A model generated the notes under the pieces. That model searched no databases, was not told where the DNA came from, and was given only the letters and a program-made list of their open reading frames with translations. Made by a program: the position numbers and the translations under genes. A stretch of 64,000 bases of DNA. It comes from an uncultured Clostridia bacterium. Its GTDB lineage: Bacteria; Bacillota; Clostridia; Oscillospirales; Ruminococcaceae. The DNA lies in contig CANRJA010000001.1 in assembly GCA_947630825.1 (NCBI GenBank), positions 1-64,000 of the forward strand, written 5' to 3'. Of this stretch, positions 27,571 to 36,286 are shown piece by piece (positions within the stretch are counted from its first letter, which is position 1; each line of letters starts with the position of its first letter).

Positions 27571-27693
27571 TCACTTCACCTTAACCTTAACTTTAGTTGT
27601 TCCAGTGTATAGAGCAACAGCAGCTATGCTTCCAGCAGTGAATAGTTCAATAGCTGTTGTACTTGTAACTGTTGTCAGAAAAGCTAAAAACAT
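27571..27693 (-). CDS. 40-residue hydrophobic peptide
   Basis: Short gene with a very strong GGAGG ribosome site. One hydrophobic stretch (residues 12-29, TTAIELFTAGSIAAVALY) and a basic tail ending KVKVKVK, as in a small membrane protein. Its start lies 17 nt after another tiny gene, whose stop codon runs into this gene's ribosome site. Confidence 0.6.
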   Translation of the reverse strand: MFLAFLTTVTSTTAIELFTAGSIAAVALYTGTTKVKVKVK

Positions 27694-27709
27694 TAAAATA
27701 CCCCCCTCC

Positions 27710-27775
27710 TTACTTTTTACCTACTATCAACAGAATAGCAAGTGTAATTCCAAAACCGATACAATACCAGTACAT
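27710..27775 (-). CDS. 21-residue membrane peptide
   Basis: MYWYCIGFGITLAILLIVGKK: one membrane span followed by two lysines. GAGGGA ribosome site 6-7 nt before the ATG. Coupled to the 40-residue peptide gene downstream. Confidence 0.5.
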   Translation of the reverse strand: MYWYCIGFGITLAILLIVGKK

Positions 27776-27785
27776 ATTAATCCCT

Positions 27786-28109
27786 CTATTTCAAAATAAT
27801 TATTTCTCTGTTTTTGACTTTCTTAGACCTTTTATTTTTCTTTGATTCTTCAACAGCTTTTTCTGGAAGATTAATACATTCAGTAAGATACCATTTTGAA
27901 AACCTACATCTTATACCTAACCATAATGGGTGAGGACAGTCTTCATTAGGCATTGATCCTGTTGCAAGCTGATATACAGTACCGTCAGCATTATACTTTC
28001 TGAATAGCTCTAAAATCCTTTTCTTGCTTTCAGTGCATGCTTTACAGGTCTGCATACTACTACCATATGCAAGTATGAATTTCTTAGCTTTAAAATCTGA
28101 TTGTTTCAT
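27786..28109 (-). CDS. Unknown cysteine-containing small protein
   Basis: 107 residues with CKAC near residue 22, then NEDCPHPLWLGIRCRFSKWYLTEC, suggesting a metal or disulfide knuckle, and a very basic tail (KNKRSKKVKNR). No family recognised. Followed by the two tiny membrane peptide genes on the same strand. Confidence 0.55.
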   Translation of the reverse strand: MKQSDFKAKKFILAYGSSMQTCKACTESKKRILELFRKYNADGTVYQLATGSMPNEDCPHPLWLGIRCRFSKWYLTECINLPEKAVEESKKNKRSKKVKNREIIILK

Positions 28110-28127
28110 GATTTCGTTTTCGATATA

Positions 28128-28424
28128 CTACATATTACTTTCATCAACTGTCAAGCCCTTTGCAGATAACTTAGATTTAACTACTTTTGAGAAAAGATTT
28201 ATGATAGTAATTTCAGATAGATTCATATCACGCATATGCGCTATTAAATGTGAAACGGTTGTATCATTGCCGTTAATATTTTCTTTGGTGCGAGTAGGGT
28301 ATAGCAATACTATTATTGCTTTGTCTCCCTCTACATCTTCCAATGTTTTAGTAATTGAATATGTATATACTCCGTCATCAGATGTAACGAGTGTCGTTTT
28401 GATATTTGATATTGTAGTTTTCAT
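28128..28424 (-). CDS. DUF1643-like protein
   Basis: 98 residues. The pattern YTYSITKTLEDVEGDKAIIVLLYPTR, then NDTTVSHLIAHMRDMNLSEITIINLFS, matches the layout of DUF1643 (Y-R-Y-x-L-x-R, L-N-P-S, D-x-T-x-x, N-L-F). It is shorter than typical members and the usual asparagine of LNPS is replaced. Function unknown. Its start overlaps the stop of the upstream gene by 4 nt. Confidence 0.55.
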   Translation of the reverse strand: MKTTISNIKTTLVTSDDGVYTYSITKTLEDVEGDKAIIVLLYPTRTKENINGNDTTVSHLIAHMRDMNLSEITIINLFSKVVKSKLSAKGLTVDESNM

Positions 28425-28735
28425 AGTAATTCCTCCAAAGTATAAGTAATTATTGCAAAATCAGAGTTTAGAATAAACAGCTTTTTGATATATCCGCATA
28501 TACTGATTGAATATTCACTGATGTCATTTTTCAAATCAATTTTCCAGTCAGAAAAAAGTTTTTGAAAATCGCCGACAGTGCCGACAATGCCGACAAAACC
28601 ACCCTCGCTGAAATAGTTGCGATCATTTCCGTAGCTTGAATCAAGAATGTTCAGCATAGCTTCAATATCTTTTTTCAGTAATTCTTCAAAATCCTTTATC
28701 TTGTACATTTCCTTTTTCGTTCCTAAAGTAATCAT
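28421..28735 (-). CDS. Unknown protein containing a coding copy of the 9-bp repeat
   Basis: 104 residues, acidic, no family recognised. Residues around 47-57 read GFVGIVGTVGDF; the three VGx units are the translated 9-bp repeats at 28568-28594. Overlaps the next gene by 4 nt. Confidence 0.55.
   Translation of the reverse strand: MITLGTKKEMYKIKDFEELLKKDIEAMLNILDSSYGNDRNYFSEGGFVGIVGTVGDFQKLFSDWKIDLKNDISEYSISICGYIKKLFILNSDFAIITYTLEELL
28568..28594 (-). repeat. Second triple of the 9-bp repeat, inside a gene
   Basis: On the minus strand GTCGGCATT, GTCGGCACT and GTCGGCGAT in tandem, inverted relative to 27246-27272. Confidence 0.6.
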
Positions 28736-28751
28736 TTAAGACCTCCAAAAC

Positions 28752-28783
28752 AAAAATACCTATTGTCACGATTGACAATAGGT
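28752..28783 (-). terminator. Terminator of the DUF960 gene
   Basis: Perfect arms ACCTATTGTC (28758-28767) and GACAATAGGT (28774-28783); TATTTTTG follows on the minus strand. Confidence 0.7.
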
Positions 28784-29082
28784 CAATATTCTTCCGCCAA
28801 CAGCATAGTAGAATGGGTTACATCATCTATTATATAAACCTTTTCGCTGACGACATTGTCGACAATGACATCAAACTCATTAACATAATCAGGCTGCTCC
28901 TGTGAATGTTTAATATGCTGCATTTTCCTGCCATTACTTTCTCTCGAATTAAGCGTAAAAACCTGAAGATAATCCTTTTTCTTCACAATCATACTATCAA
29001 TTGCCGACCACATCAGCACTTGTAATTCAACAGGTATCCTCTCTCTCACTCCTTTTGTTACATATCTTTGATTGTTAAACAT
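28783..29082 (-). CDS. DUF960 family protein
   Basis: 99 residues. Typical start MFNNQRYVTKGVRERIPVEL, central DYLQVFTLNS, and end VYIIDDVTHSTMLLAEEY, all characteristic of DUF960, a small protein common in Firmicute integrative elements and plasmids. Function unknown. GGAGG ribosome site. First gene of the leftward run of small genes. Confidence 0.8.
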   Translation of the reverse strand: MFNNQRYVTKGVRERIPVELQVLMWSAIDSMIVKKKDYLQVFTLNSRESNGRKMQHIKHSQEQPDYVNEFDVIVDNVVSEKVYIIDDVTHSTMLLAEEY

Positions 29083-29107
29083 ATATATTCCTCCTTGAAA
29101 TAAATTA

Positions 29108-29136
29108 AGCCCAATGCAGATTTACTACATTGGGCT
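29108..29136. terminator. Hairpin in the gap 29083-29374
   Basis: Perfect arms AGCCCAATG (29108-29116) and CATTGGGCT (29128-29136). No clear T run, so terminator or structured site. The rest of this 292-base gap holds nothing recognised. Confidence 0.45.
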
Positions 29137-29374
29137 ATCAAGATGATAATATATATTTACAGCTTAGTGTTAATTCACCAAATTATTATCATAAATATCC
29201 ATAAAATAATAAAGATAATATTTAAAGTAAAGGTTGCTCAACAGGGCGTTACGCAGTCGTTCTTTTGGTGTTTTGGCAAATGTAAAGGTTTCTGAATATT
29301 CTATACTTATTGAACATAAAAGCGCTTTCTAAAAAGGAAGAGCCACAAGATCCGTTAATCTATGCTCTGTGACC

Positions 29375-30190
29375 CTATGTACATTTTTTGATTCTATGAA
29401 TTTTAACAATTAAGTTTGCTGATACCGCTTGACCATTATTTGAAAAGCAAGTATTTCCGTATAATCCTACTTCCTCCTTGTGTATTTTTCTATAGAGATA
29501 TTGAATAACTGTTGTTACCAAATGTTTTAACGATAATAGCGCAGAAGCATTGTTCGGCTCTTTAAATTCTACTATTATAGGAGAGGAAATTCTTTTGAAT
29601 TCTTCTAAGATCAAATCGGCATCCGTGTCATACATCATATAGGCATAGTCTGAAATGATTTCAGGCTCTTCTATATAGTTATGGTTTCCAAAGATTTCGG
29701 GAGTAGCAGCAGCTTCATACATCAACATTGCAAATGGTCCGCCATGAATACTAGCATTATTCAACTTCATACCTGCAAGCTGGGCGTGGTGTTTCTGCAA
29801 ATTGCTATTACATTCCTTGACAGCAAAATTTAATCTTGAAGCAATACCGTCAACCATGAGCCTAATTCTTGGAAACATTTCTGAAAGCGGAAGTATTCCT
29901 TCATCCAGGTAATTCTTTAGCTCAATGGCTCTTGAACCATGAAACCAATAAACAGTTGGACGATCTTTAGGAAGTCTTGCATCAGGGAATCCATTCAGAA
30001 AAATATATTCGCCAAAATCATCTATGAAAGATTCTTCAGGATCATTACTTTCAATAAAATTCTTATCCTCAATCTCAAACTGTTTTCCCCAGTTGTATTC
30101 AAGAACGGATATGATTTTATCCTCCGATACACCAATGACCTGAGAAAGTGAGTGTAAGGCGGAGTTGAAATCCTTGCATATAAAATCCAA
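29375..30190 (-). CDS. Unknown protein (271 aa)
   Basis: TTG start at 30190 with AAGGTG 7 nt upstream; the frame is closed by TGA just before it. Soluble. TVYWFHGSRAIELKNYLDEGILP resembles the first strand (H-G-[ST]) of ADP-ribosyltransferase-like folds, and a later HGGPFAMLMYEAA could be part of the same domain, but the full H-Y-E set is not evident. It follows an HTH fragment. Could be a toxin or a regulator partner; no firm call. Confidence 0.5.
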   Translation of the reverse strand: MDFICKDFNSALHSLSQVIGVSEDKIISVLEYNWGKQFEIEDKNFIESNDPEESFIDDFGEYIFLNGFPDARLPKDRPTVYWFHGSRAIELKNYLDEGILPLSEMFPRIRLMVDGIASRLNFAVKECNSNLQKHHAQLAGMKLNNASIHGGPFAMLMYEAAATPEIFGNHNYIEEPEIISDYAYMMYDTDADLILEEFKRISSPIIVEFKEPNNASALLSLKHLVTTVIQYLYRKIHKEEVGLYGNTCFSNNGQAVSANLIVKIHRIKKCT

Positions 30191-30270
30191 CTGTAATCAC
30201 CTTCAAATTGACTTATAAATTTTGTGTATGCCTTCATATGTAATTGTAGTGCATAGCTGATTATTTTCAT

Positions 30271-30363
30271 TTACTGAAAATCCTTTACAACTTCCATAAT
30301 ATTACCGATATCACTTTCAAGTGCATTGCAAATCTTCACAAGCATTATCATAGAAACGCTCAT
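30271..30363 (-). pseudogene. C-terminal scrap of an XRE-type HTH regulator
   Basis: 30 codons, MSVSMIMLVKICNALESDIG then NIMEVVKDFQ. VxLxxLVKICNALxxDIxxI is the end of many Cro/CI-type HTH domains. The N-terminal recognition half is missing; the piece begins inside the stop codon of the BspA-like gene, so the break is probably where the surface-protein cargo was joined. Confidence 0.6.
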
Positions 30364-33300
30364 TATCTTACTTTTACCTTCCTCACCCTTTTAACCCATT
30401 TACTATACACCTTCTGAGCTTCGCCGTTCTTATCTTTATATGTAGCATACGCTCTTACTCGTACATAGTAAGTCTTTTTTCTCTTTATTTTACTGCTTTT
30501 GATAATTAGTTTTCTTTTTTTAGTAAATTTATCAAACACTATCTTTTTCTTTTTAAATTTCTTATTCGTCGCCACTTGAACCTGATAGCCTTTTGCAATC
30601 TTTATCTTTTTCCAGGAAACCGTTATCTTTTTGCCCTTTGTTTTTACTTTTAGATTCTTTACTTTGGCTTTTTTAATGGTGGTTGTGGAGGTGGATGTAG
30701 TTAGAGTTGATTTTGATTTGATATTGATGTTAGGGGATTTTGTTGGTTGGAAAGTATTTATGTTTTGATTTGGATTGTTATTTGGGTTTTGTGATGAATT
30801 GGTTGGATTATTTGGATTTATGTCTGTGCTAGAAGGTTGATCTGAATTATTAGCGTAAATTAATGCATAATCGTCAGATGAAACTTCCATTGATTCAGCA
30901 ATTTCTCCGGTAAATACTCGTCCAGTGATTAGAGGAATTTTTGAAATTGTTACCGTTCTTAATCGCTCAACTCCATCGCCATACTCAGTAACGCGATATT
31001 CCATTTCACCTTTATCAGTTGCAACAATTTTCAGAGAATAATTTTGATTTGCAGGAAGTGCAATATATTTCTTGCCATCTTCAATAAATAAATTTATTCC
31101 TTCTGCAACATATTCTGTGATATCTTTCACTATTCTTACAATCTCTTTACCGTTTTCATCATATACATATACGTCGACAGGACATTTAATCGCTATTACC
31201 TTGGTTTTATTGACAACAGTTGATTCTTGTATATCAGTATGGCATTTTAAATTATCAATAGCACTTTTTTGTGCTAAAATATCAGAAATCAACTCGTCAT
31301 AGTCGTCTCTACTAAAAAGTTTTATAATTATGGAATCTCTCTTTGTTTCCAATACTTTTATGGTGTGTTCCATAATATAGCTTTGCGTTGCTTTATGCAG
31401 AGCAAAGGCATATTCAAATTCAGCAACTGCGTTATCGCTCCTGTCACTGTACAGCTTTGATTCATATTGGTTTAAAGTGTTTATAATATACGGTGAGAAT
31501 TCAGACATAGCAACAACCTTACTCATTTCTTCCGCCTTACCGCTGCTGTCGCATAGAACATCACTTAAACATAAACCTAATGATGCTCCTGTAAAGAATG
31601 AACCAAATGCAGTTTGTACACCAGTAAACGCTGCTGTCGTCGAGAATGCAGCACCACTTGATAAAATAATGCTATCACCAATCCAATTTAGCAAATTAAT
31701 ACTCAAATAATTAAACAAACTTTTGCCAATACAGGATTTAAATACATCTAATGTAACATTGCCAAACATTTCTGAAAATGATTCAAGTAATTCTTCTGTT
31801 TTTCCACTCGTATCAGTCTCATAGTTTATATAATCATATACCGCCTCTTTCATTTTTCTTTCGCTATCGGGTATGGAATCAGCAAATGTTTTCATCACCG
31901 CTTTGAATTCTGTATCGGCATCCGCATACACATTATATAAGGATATTTTATTTCCCCATTCAATGGCATCTTTTAAAATATTCTTTCCGAGTTTGACAAA
32001 ACCAAAAACTTTTTGTGTTTTATCTACAGTAGCAAATACTTTAGTTATCTTTTCGGCATTATTTGCATTTCCTATAAGATTTAAAACCGTTTGATATAAC
32101 TCATCATCAGAATAAACACCATCCGTTGTATATTTGCTCTTTTTTAACAACTTATCAATTTTCGTATCTGAAATATCAAGCATTCCAGTATAATCATCTT
32201 CGACAATTGTGCTTATACCGCCAAGCAAAGTCTTATATGTACCTGTCCATTCTTTAATATATGAAGGAATCAATGAAGGCAATTCTACTTGATTTGCATC
32301 TAGCATGTTAATCATAATATCTGCCAAAACAATTTGGTGATAGTTTTTAAAATCAAAAGTTGAATATTTTGACCATTTATATTCCGCATCATTCTTCAAA
32401 GTTACCATACTCTGACCATAGAAATTGTTCTTTGAGACTTTATAATCAGCATTTGATGTCGTGAATGTAATATGTTCATTTGCACTTTTTGTCTCAAGAT
32501 TTTCAATAGTAAAAGTATATTCTTCTGTTACAGTATCAAAACTTTCAGATTGCAATGTTACCTTAACGGTATATGTATTACCCGACGAAGCTATGTTAAT
32601 ATCATCGGTTGGAAACAGCATCAGAACATCATCAACTGCTTTTCCGACGGACAGAGCGTCAAATGTTGTGGAATAAGTATTCGTATATGTATCTCTGCTA
32701 AAAGACAAGTCGTTTCCGTTCACTGTGGCGGTTAGCGTAATAGGGTCAATATCCTTAAAGCAAGTCTTGGCATCGTCGCTATTGAGTTTATCTTCAATAC
32801 CTGTTAGATCCTTCAATTCGTCCGTCAATTTATTTTCCAATAACATATAAATTTCTACACAGTCTGATACGGATGATTTCTCGCTGAAAAATCCGCCTTC
32901 GGCGTAATACTGCTTGGTATCATAGGTTGCAGTGTAACTGAATTCATTAGGCTTGCCGACGAATATATGACAGGAAGTTCCCAAACTTATATCATCTTTA
33001 CTGTGAACCGAAACATACTCTATTCCATTAGAGATCGCAGTAACCTCTTCGGTATCACTCATTTCTATAATGCCGTTATCTTTGTAATAAGCACTGTTCC
33101 AAACCAATTCACTGTTGTCTACAATCTGGTCATTGGAATATACCAACTCTCCGTTTACATTTGATACATCGCGGCTGTGAACAGTAAGTTGCTTGGTTTC
33201 TCCGACGTTCAAAATGGTAACGGGTTCTTCAAAATACAGCTGCTTAAATGAAGTACTGGGAATATCACTACCAAAGGAATTATAGTGAATTGTTGCTTTG

Positions 33301-34877
33301 TCAAAATTGTTTTTACCACTATATTCATTCCAGCTAATTTGAGACCACTTATCCTTATCCCCTGAATAATAAACTTCCGTAATTGAATAACAGTTTCTAA
33401 ATGCATACATAGAAATACCACGCACGCTTTGCGGAATAGCAATAACTTTTAAATTTGCACATTCCGCAAAAGTAAATTCACGTATAGATGTTATGCCCTC
33501 TGGAAGTGCGATGATTTCTAAAGAATCGCATCCGTGAAATGCTTGTCTTTCAATACTTGTGACACTATCAGGTATATTTATACTCACAAGGCTATCGCAA
33601 CCAAGGAATGCTTCTTGACGTATCTAGGTAACACTATTTGGTATTATGACATTTTTTAAATTTTTACAGTCCTCAAATGAACCAAAACCAATTGATGTCA
33701 CACCCTCTGGTATTTCGATACTTTTTAAACTTTCACAGCCGCAAAATGCAGTAGGACCTGTGCTTGTCAAACTATTCGGGAGCGTGACATTTTGCAATTT
33801 GTTGCAGTATCCAAATGCGGAACTTCCTAGATCTCTGACGCCATTATTAATCGTTACACTAACCAAACTATCGCAGTCGAAAAACGCTCTCCCTCCAATA
33901 CTAGCTACATTACCAGGAATGGTGATTGAAATTAGTCCAGTACAGTTATGAAAAGCTTCACTTTCAATTTCTTTTACGTTGTTGGGAATGGTAATGCTGG
34001 ATAATCCGGTACAATAGCGAAATGTTCGGTCTTTAATACTATCTAGGTTTTTAGAAAGAGTAACTGAAGTTAAGCCAGCACAGAAAGAAAACGCATCTCC
34101 TTCAATGGTTGTTACACTGTTAGGAATTACAATCGAGGTCAAACCAGTACAATGGGAAAATGCTCCCCATCCGATACTGGTTATACCATTTCCAAAACAC
34201 ACTTCAGTCATTCCAATACAACCTTCAAATGCACCTCCACCAATATGGGTTACACTGTCTGGAATAGTAAGTGAAGTTAATCCAGTGCAGTCTTCAAATG
34301 CGTATTCTGCAATAATATTTGTTCCTTGTTTAATGTAACAAGCACCGGTCACGTCAATTGATTTTGCAGTAATTAAGTGATGGCTAATATACAGCATACC
34401 ATTTTCCCAATTGGAATTATCATTATAATAAGCTGTATTCATAAATGCCGTACTATAAATACTGGTAACACTAGTTGGAATAACAATTACATTCAAGTTA
34501 GTACAATCTGAAAATGCTTTATTGCCAATTTCGGTTACACTGCTTGGGATAATAATAGAGGTTAGTCTAGTGCAACCCTCAAATGCACACACATCAATTA
34601 TAGTCACACTATCAGGTATAATAATATTAGTCAAATTAGTGTGGTTTGCAAATGCCATATAATCAATACGAGATACAACATGTCCGTTAATAGCTTTTGG
34701 AATAGTTATTTTACTATTAGAGCCAGTATATCTAGTAATCGCAACTTCACTATCATCTAATGCTGTATACTCATAATCTCCATAGGTTAATGCCCCTGCC
34801 GTCATAGCAGGCAAAACCCCAATTAAACTGATAGCCATTACTAATGTCATCGTAAAACTTAAAATTTTCTTTGACAT
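30363..34877 (-). pseudogene. Giant secreted BspA-like LRR protein gene, split by one amber codon
   Basis: Piece 1 (34877-33624, 417 aa) has a signal peptide (about residues 1-30) and BspA/TpLRR units of the IPxSVTxIGxxAFxxC type. It ends in TAG at 33624-33626. The same frame then continues IRQEAFLGCDSLVSINIPDS into piece 2 (usually read from 33587, 1074 aa): more LRRs, a Big-like region, a long alpha-helical middle with a hydrophobic patch, a Pro/Asn/Ser/Thr linker and a C-terminal Fn3 domain. Repaired length is about 1,504 residues. No frameshift, only the stop. Piece 2 has no signal peptide, so it would not be exported alone. Confidence 0.8.
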
Positions 34878-34914
34878 ATCTTTTCCTCCATTAACTTTGT
34901 TTTTGATATTATAA

Positions 34915-35652
34915 TTATTTTATTTTTATTCGAATTTCTTGAACGCCAGCCATATATGAAGCAATTTCGTATGGATTAAATACAACGTACAAATATTTGC
35001 CTTTTAGGTAATAATCATAACCTTTAAATTGCAAATGTTGTAAAGAGTAATTATAGTCTTTAAGGCTAGGATTTTTTACAATTTGTAATGCATCATCAAA
35101 GTACCAATTTGTGTTTAGTTGCTGATCTTTATCAAAATCTTTCTTAAACTTTTTAACAATTTTCCTCTTGACTTTTGCCTTGTATTTACTTGCTTTAGAG
35201 ATATTAATTCCTTTTCCTGTTTTCAAATTGAATGTATAACCATTGATCATGTTATATCCATGTGCCCCACCTGTATAATCCTGATAAGTTTCTTTAAAAG
35301 AAATTTTACTTCCTTTATTATATGTTACTTCTATAGACGAGCTAAGAGTGTAACTATAATAAGCATCAGGATCAATTTCACTTGCTAAATTCAAAAAGTA
35401 CTCAGTATAGTCTGAATGTATTTTCTTTAGATACTTATTTATTTTTTTATAAGACTTTTTATTTCCTTTTAATACAGGTCTTTTTAGCTCAATATGACAT
35501 ATTTGCTTTCCGATATCTGAATAATAAGTTTTCTTGAAAGTTTTGTATGTTATCATAGGACTGCTTGCCGAAGCTATTACTGCTGGCATAACCCCAACCA
35601 AACTAACTATCATAATCAACGATGTCAATAAACTGAATACTTTTCTTGTCAT
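34915..35652 (-). CDS. Secreted DUF3298 (RsiV-like) protein
   Basis: 245 residues. Signal peptide MTRKVFSLLTSLIMIVSLVG.. with cleavage near ASASS; it is similar to that of the downstream BspA-like protein (VSLVGVMPAV against ISLIGVLPAM). The mature part contains YQDYTGGAHGYNMINGYTF, the hallmark of DUF3298, also found in the external domain of RsiV. No membrane anchor, so probably released or wall-associated. Located 37 nt before the BspA-like gene, same promoter. Confidence 0.8.
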   Translation of the reverse strand: MTRKVFSLLTSLIMIVSLVGVMPAVIASASSPMITYKTFKKTYYSDIGKQICHIELKRPVLKGNKKSYKKINKYLKKIHSDYTEYFLNLASEIDPDAYYSYTLSSSIEVTYNKGSKISFKETYQDYTGGAHGYNMINGYTFNLKTGKGINISKASKYKAKVKRKIVKKFKKDFDKDQQLNTNWYFDDALQIVKNPSLKDYNYSLQHLQFKGYDYYLKGKYLYVVFNPYEIASYMAGVQEIRIKIK

Positions 35653-35680
35653 AATAGACCTCCATTTTACAATTTTTTAA

Positions 35681-35709
35681 ATTATACCATATTACATTTC
35701 ATATTGCAA
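35681..35709 (-). promoter_or_regulatory. Promoter of the secreted-protein cargo operon
   Basis: Minus strand TTGCAA (35704-35709), 17 nt, TATAAT (35681-35686), then GGAGG before the ATG. Confidence 0.8.
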
Positions 35710-35939
35710 TAGTGTTGAGAGTATGCTTTGAAAAATCTGTTAACTTATCACCACTATAAAGCGCTCCCCAAAAAATAAAATTCCCCTCAGCAAGTGACGA
35801 AAAGTGCCAAACAAAACTTCAAACAGTATCCACCAATTTCAAAAACTACCTACAACTCCCAATCATATTTCAATAAATCAAAATCCTTGAGAACCACATA
35901 TTTACAACACTGTCAGCGTTAATGCCATATTCTATATAC

Positions 35940-35976
35940 AAAAAAGACGACTATCATTACGATAATCGTCTTAATT
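35940..35976. terminator. Bidirectional hairpin near the right end of the element
   Basis: AAGACGACTATC / GATAATCGTCTT arms (about 35944-35972, one G-T-type mismatch), flanked by A5 on the left and TTAATTT on the right. The stretch 35710-35940 otherwise holds nothing recognised. Confidence 0.55.
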
Positions 35977-36012
35977 TATATTGGTAATGTAGAACAAATA
36001 AGATGCAATTAC

Positions 36013-36168
36013 TAACGCGAGATACAAAAAATTCGCGTTCCACAAAATGTGAAACGTGAACTGCCTGCGGCGGCTCGTTAATAGTCGTATTAATACACAA
36101 AAATCTATACCGCGAGAACAAAACAAAAATCCACGCACTAACTAATGCGTGGACTGGATGCAACGTCA
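36013..36168 (-). repeat. Mosaic intergenic repeat, copy B
   Basis: Read on the minus strand after tRNA-Pro: module 1 (36127-36168; hairpin CCACGCA..TGCGTGG then T5, a likely tRNA terminator at 36122-36152), then module 2 (36013-36077; GAGCCGCCGCAGGCAGTTC and a hairpin with T6). The same modules flank tRNA-Leu and the old tRNA-Pro 3' side at 19268-19481. Confidence 0.75.
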
Positions 36169-36175
36169 CCGTTGC

Positions 36176-36252
36176 TGGTCGAGGTGACGGGACTTGAACC
36201 CACGACCTCTGCGTCCCGAACGCAGCGCTCTACCAAACTGAGCCACACCTCG
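36176..36252 (-). tRNA. tRNA-Pro (CGG)
   Basis: 77 nt with encoded CCA. Acceptor CGAGGTG pairs with CACCTCG; anticodon stem CTGCG/CGCAG with loop TTCGGGA gives CGG; T-arm GTGGGTTCAAGTCCC. Its last 23 bases (36176-36198) form attR of the integrated element. The gene is intact. Confidence 0.95.
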
Positions 36253-36286
36253 ATATGAGAGATTGTTGTTCAATCTCTGTTTTTAA

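Larger units (their letters stand above)
19586..36198. mobile_element. Integrative element in tRNA-Pro (about 16.6 kb)
   Basis: Bounded by the 23-bp direct repeats. It carries a tyrosine integrase (22255-23439), an excisionase (23453-23644), a D5-like replication ATPase, a Mor-like regulator and a run of small leftward genes. No capsid, terminase, relaxase or type IV secretion genes were seen. It resembles a phage satellite or a small non-conjugative genomic island. Cargo sits at both ends: a CIRCE-controlled pair at left, secreted DUF3298/BspA proteins at right. Genes inside are clearly more AT-rich than the flanking core. Confidence 0.85.

Noticed and set aside
27246-28594. CRISPR array
   Set aside because: The repeats are only 9 bp, adjacent and without spacers; no cas genes are present anywhere in the window.
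30022-30270. 82-residue ORF starting at the end of the XRE fragment
   Set aside because: It overlaps the 271-residue gene in another frame, has no recognisable features and its later part reads as out-of-frame sequence.
33624-33626. TAG as a recoded sense codon in this organism
   Set aside because: guaB, the ytaF-like gene and rpsJ all end in TAG at their normal family length, so TAG is an ordinary stop here.
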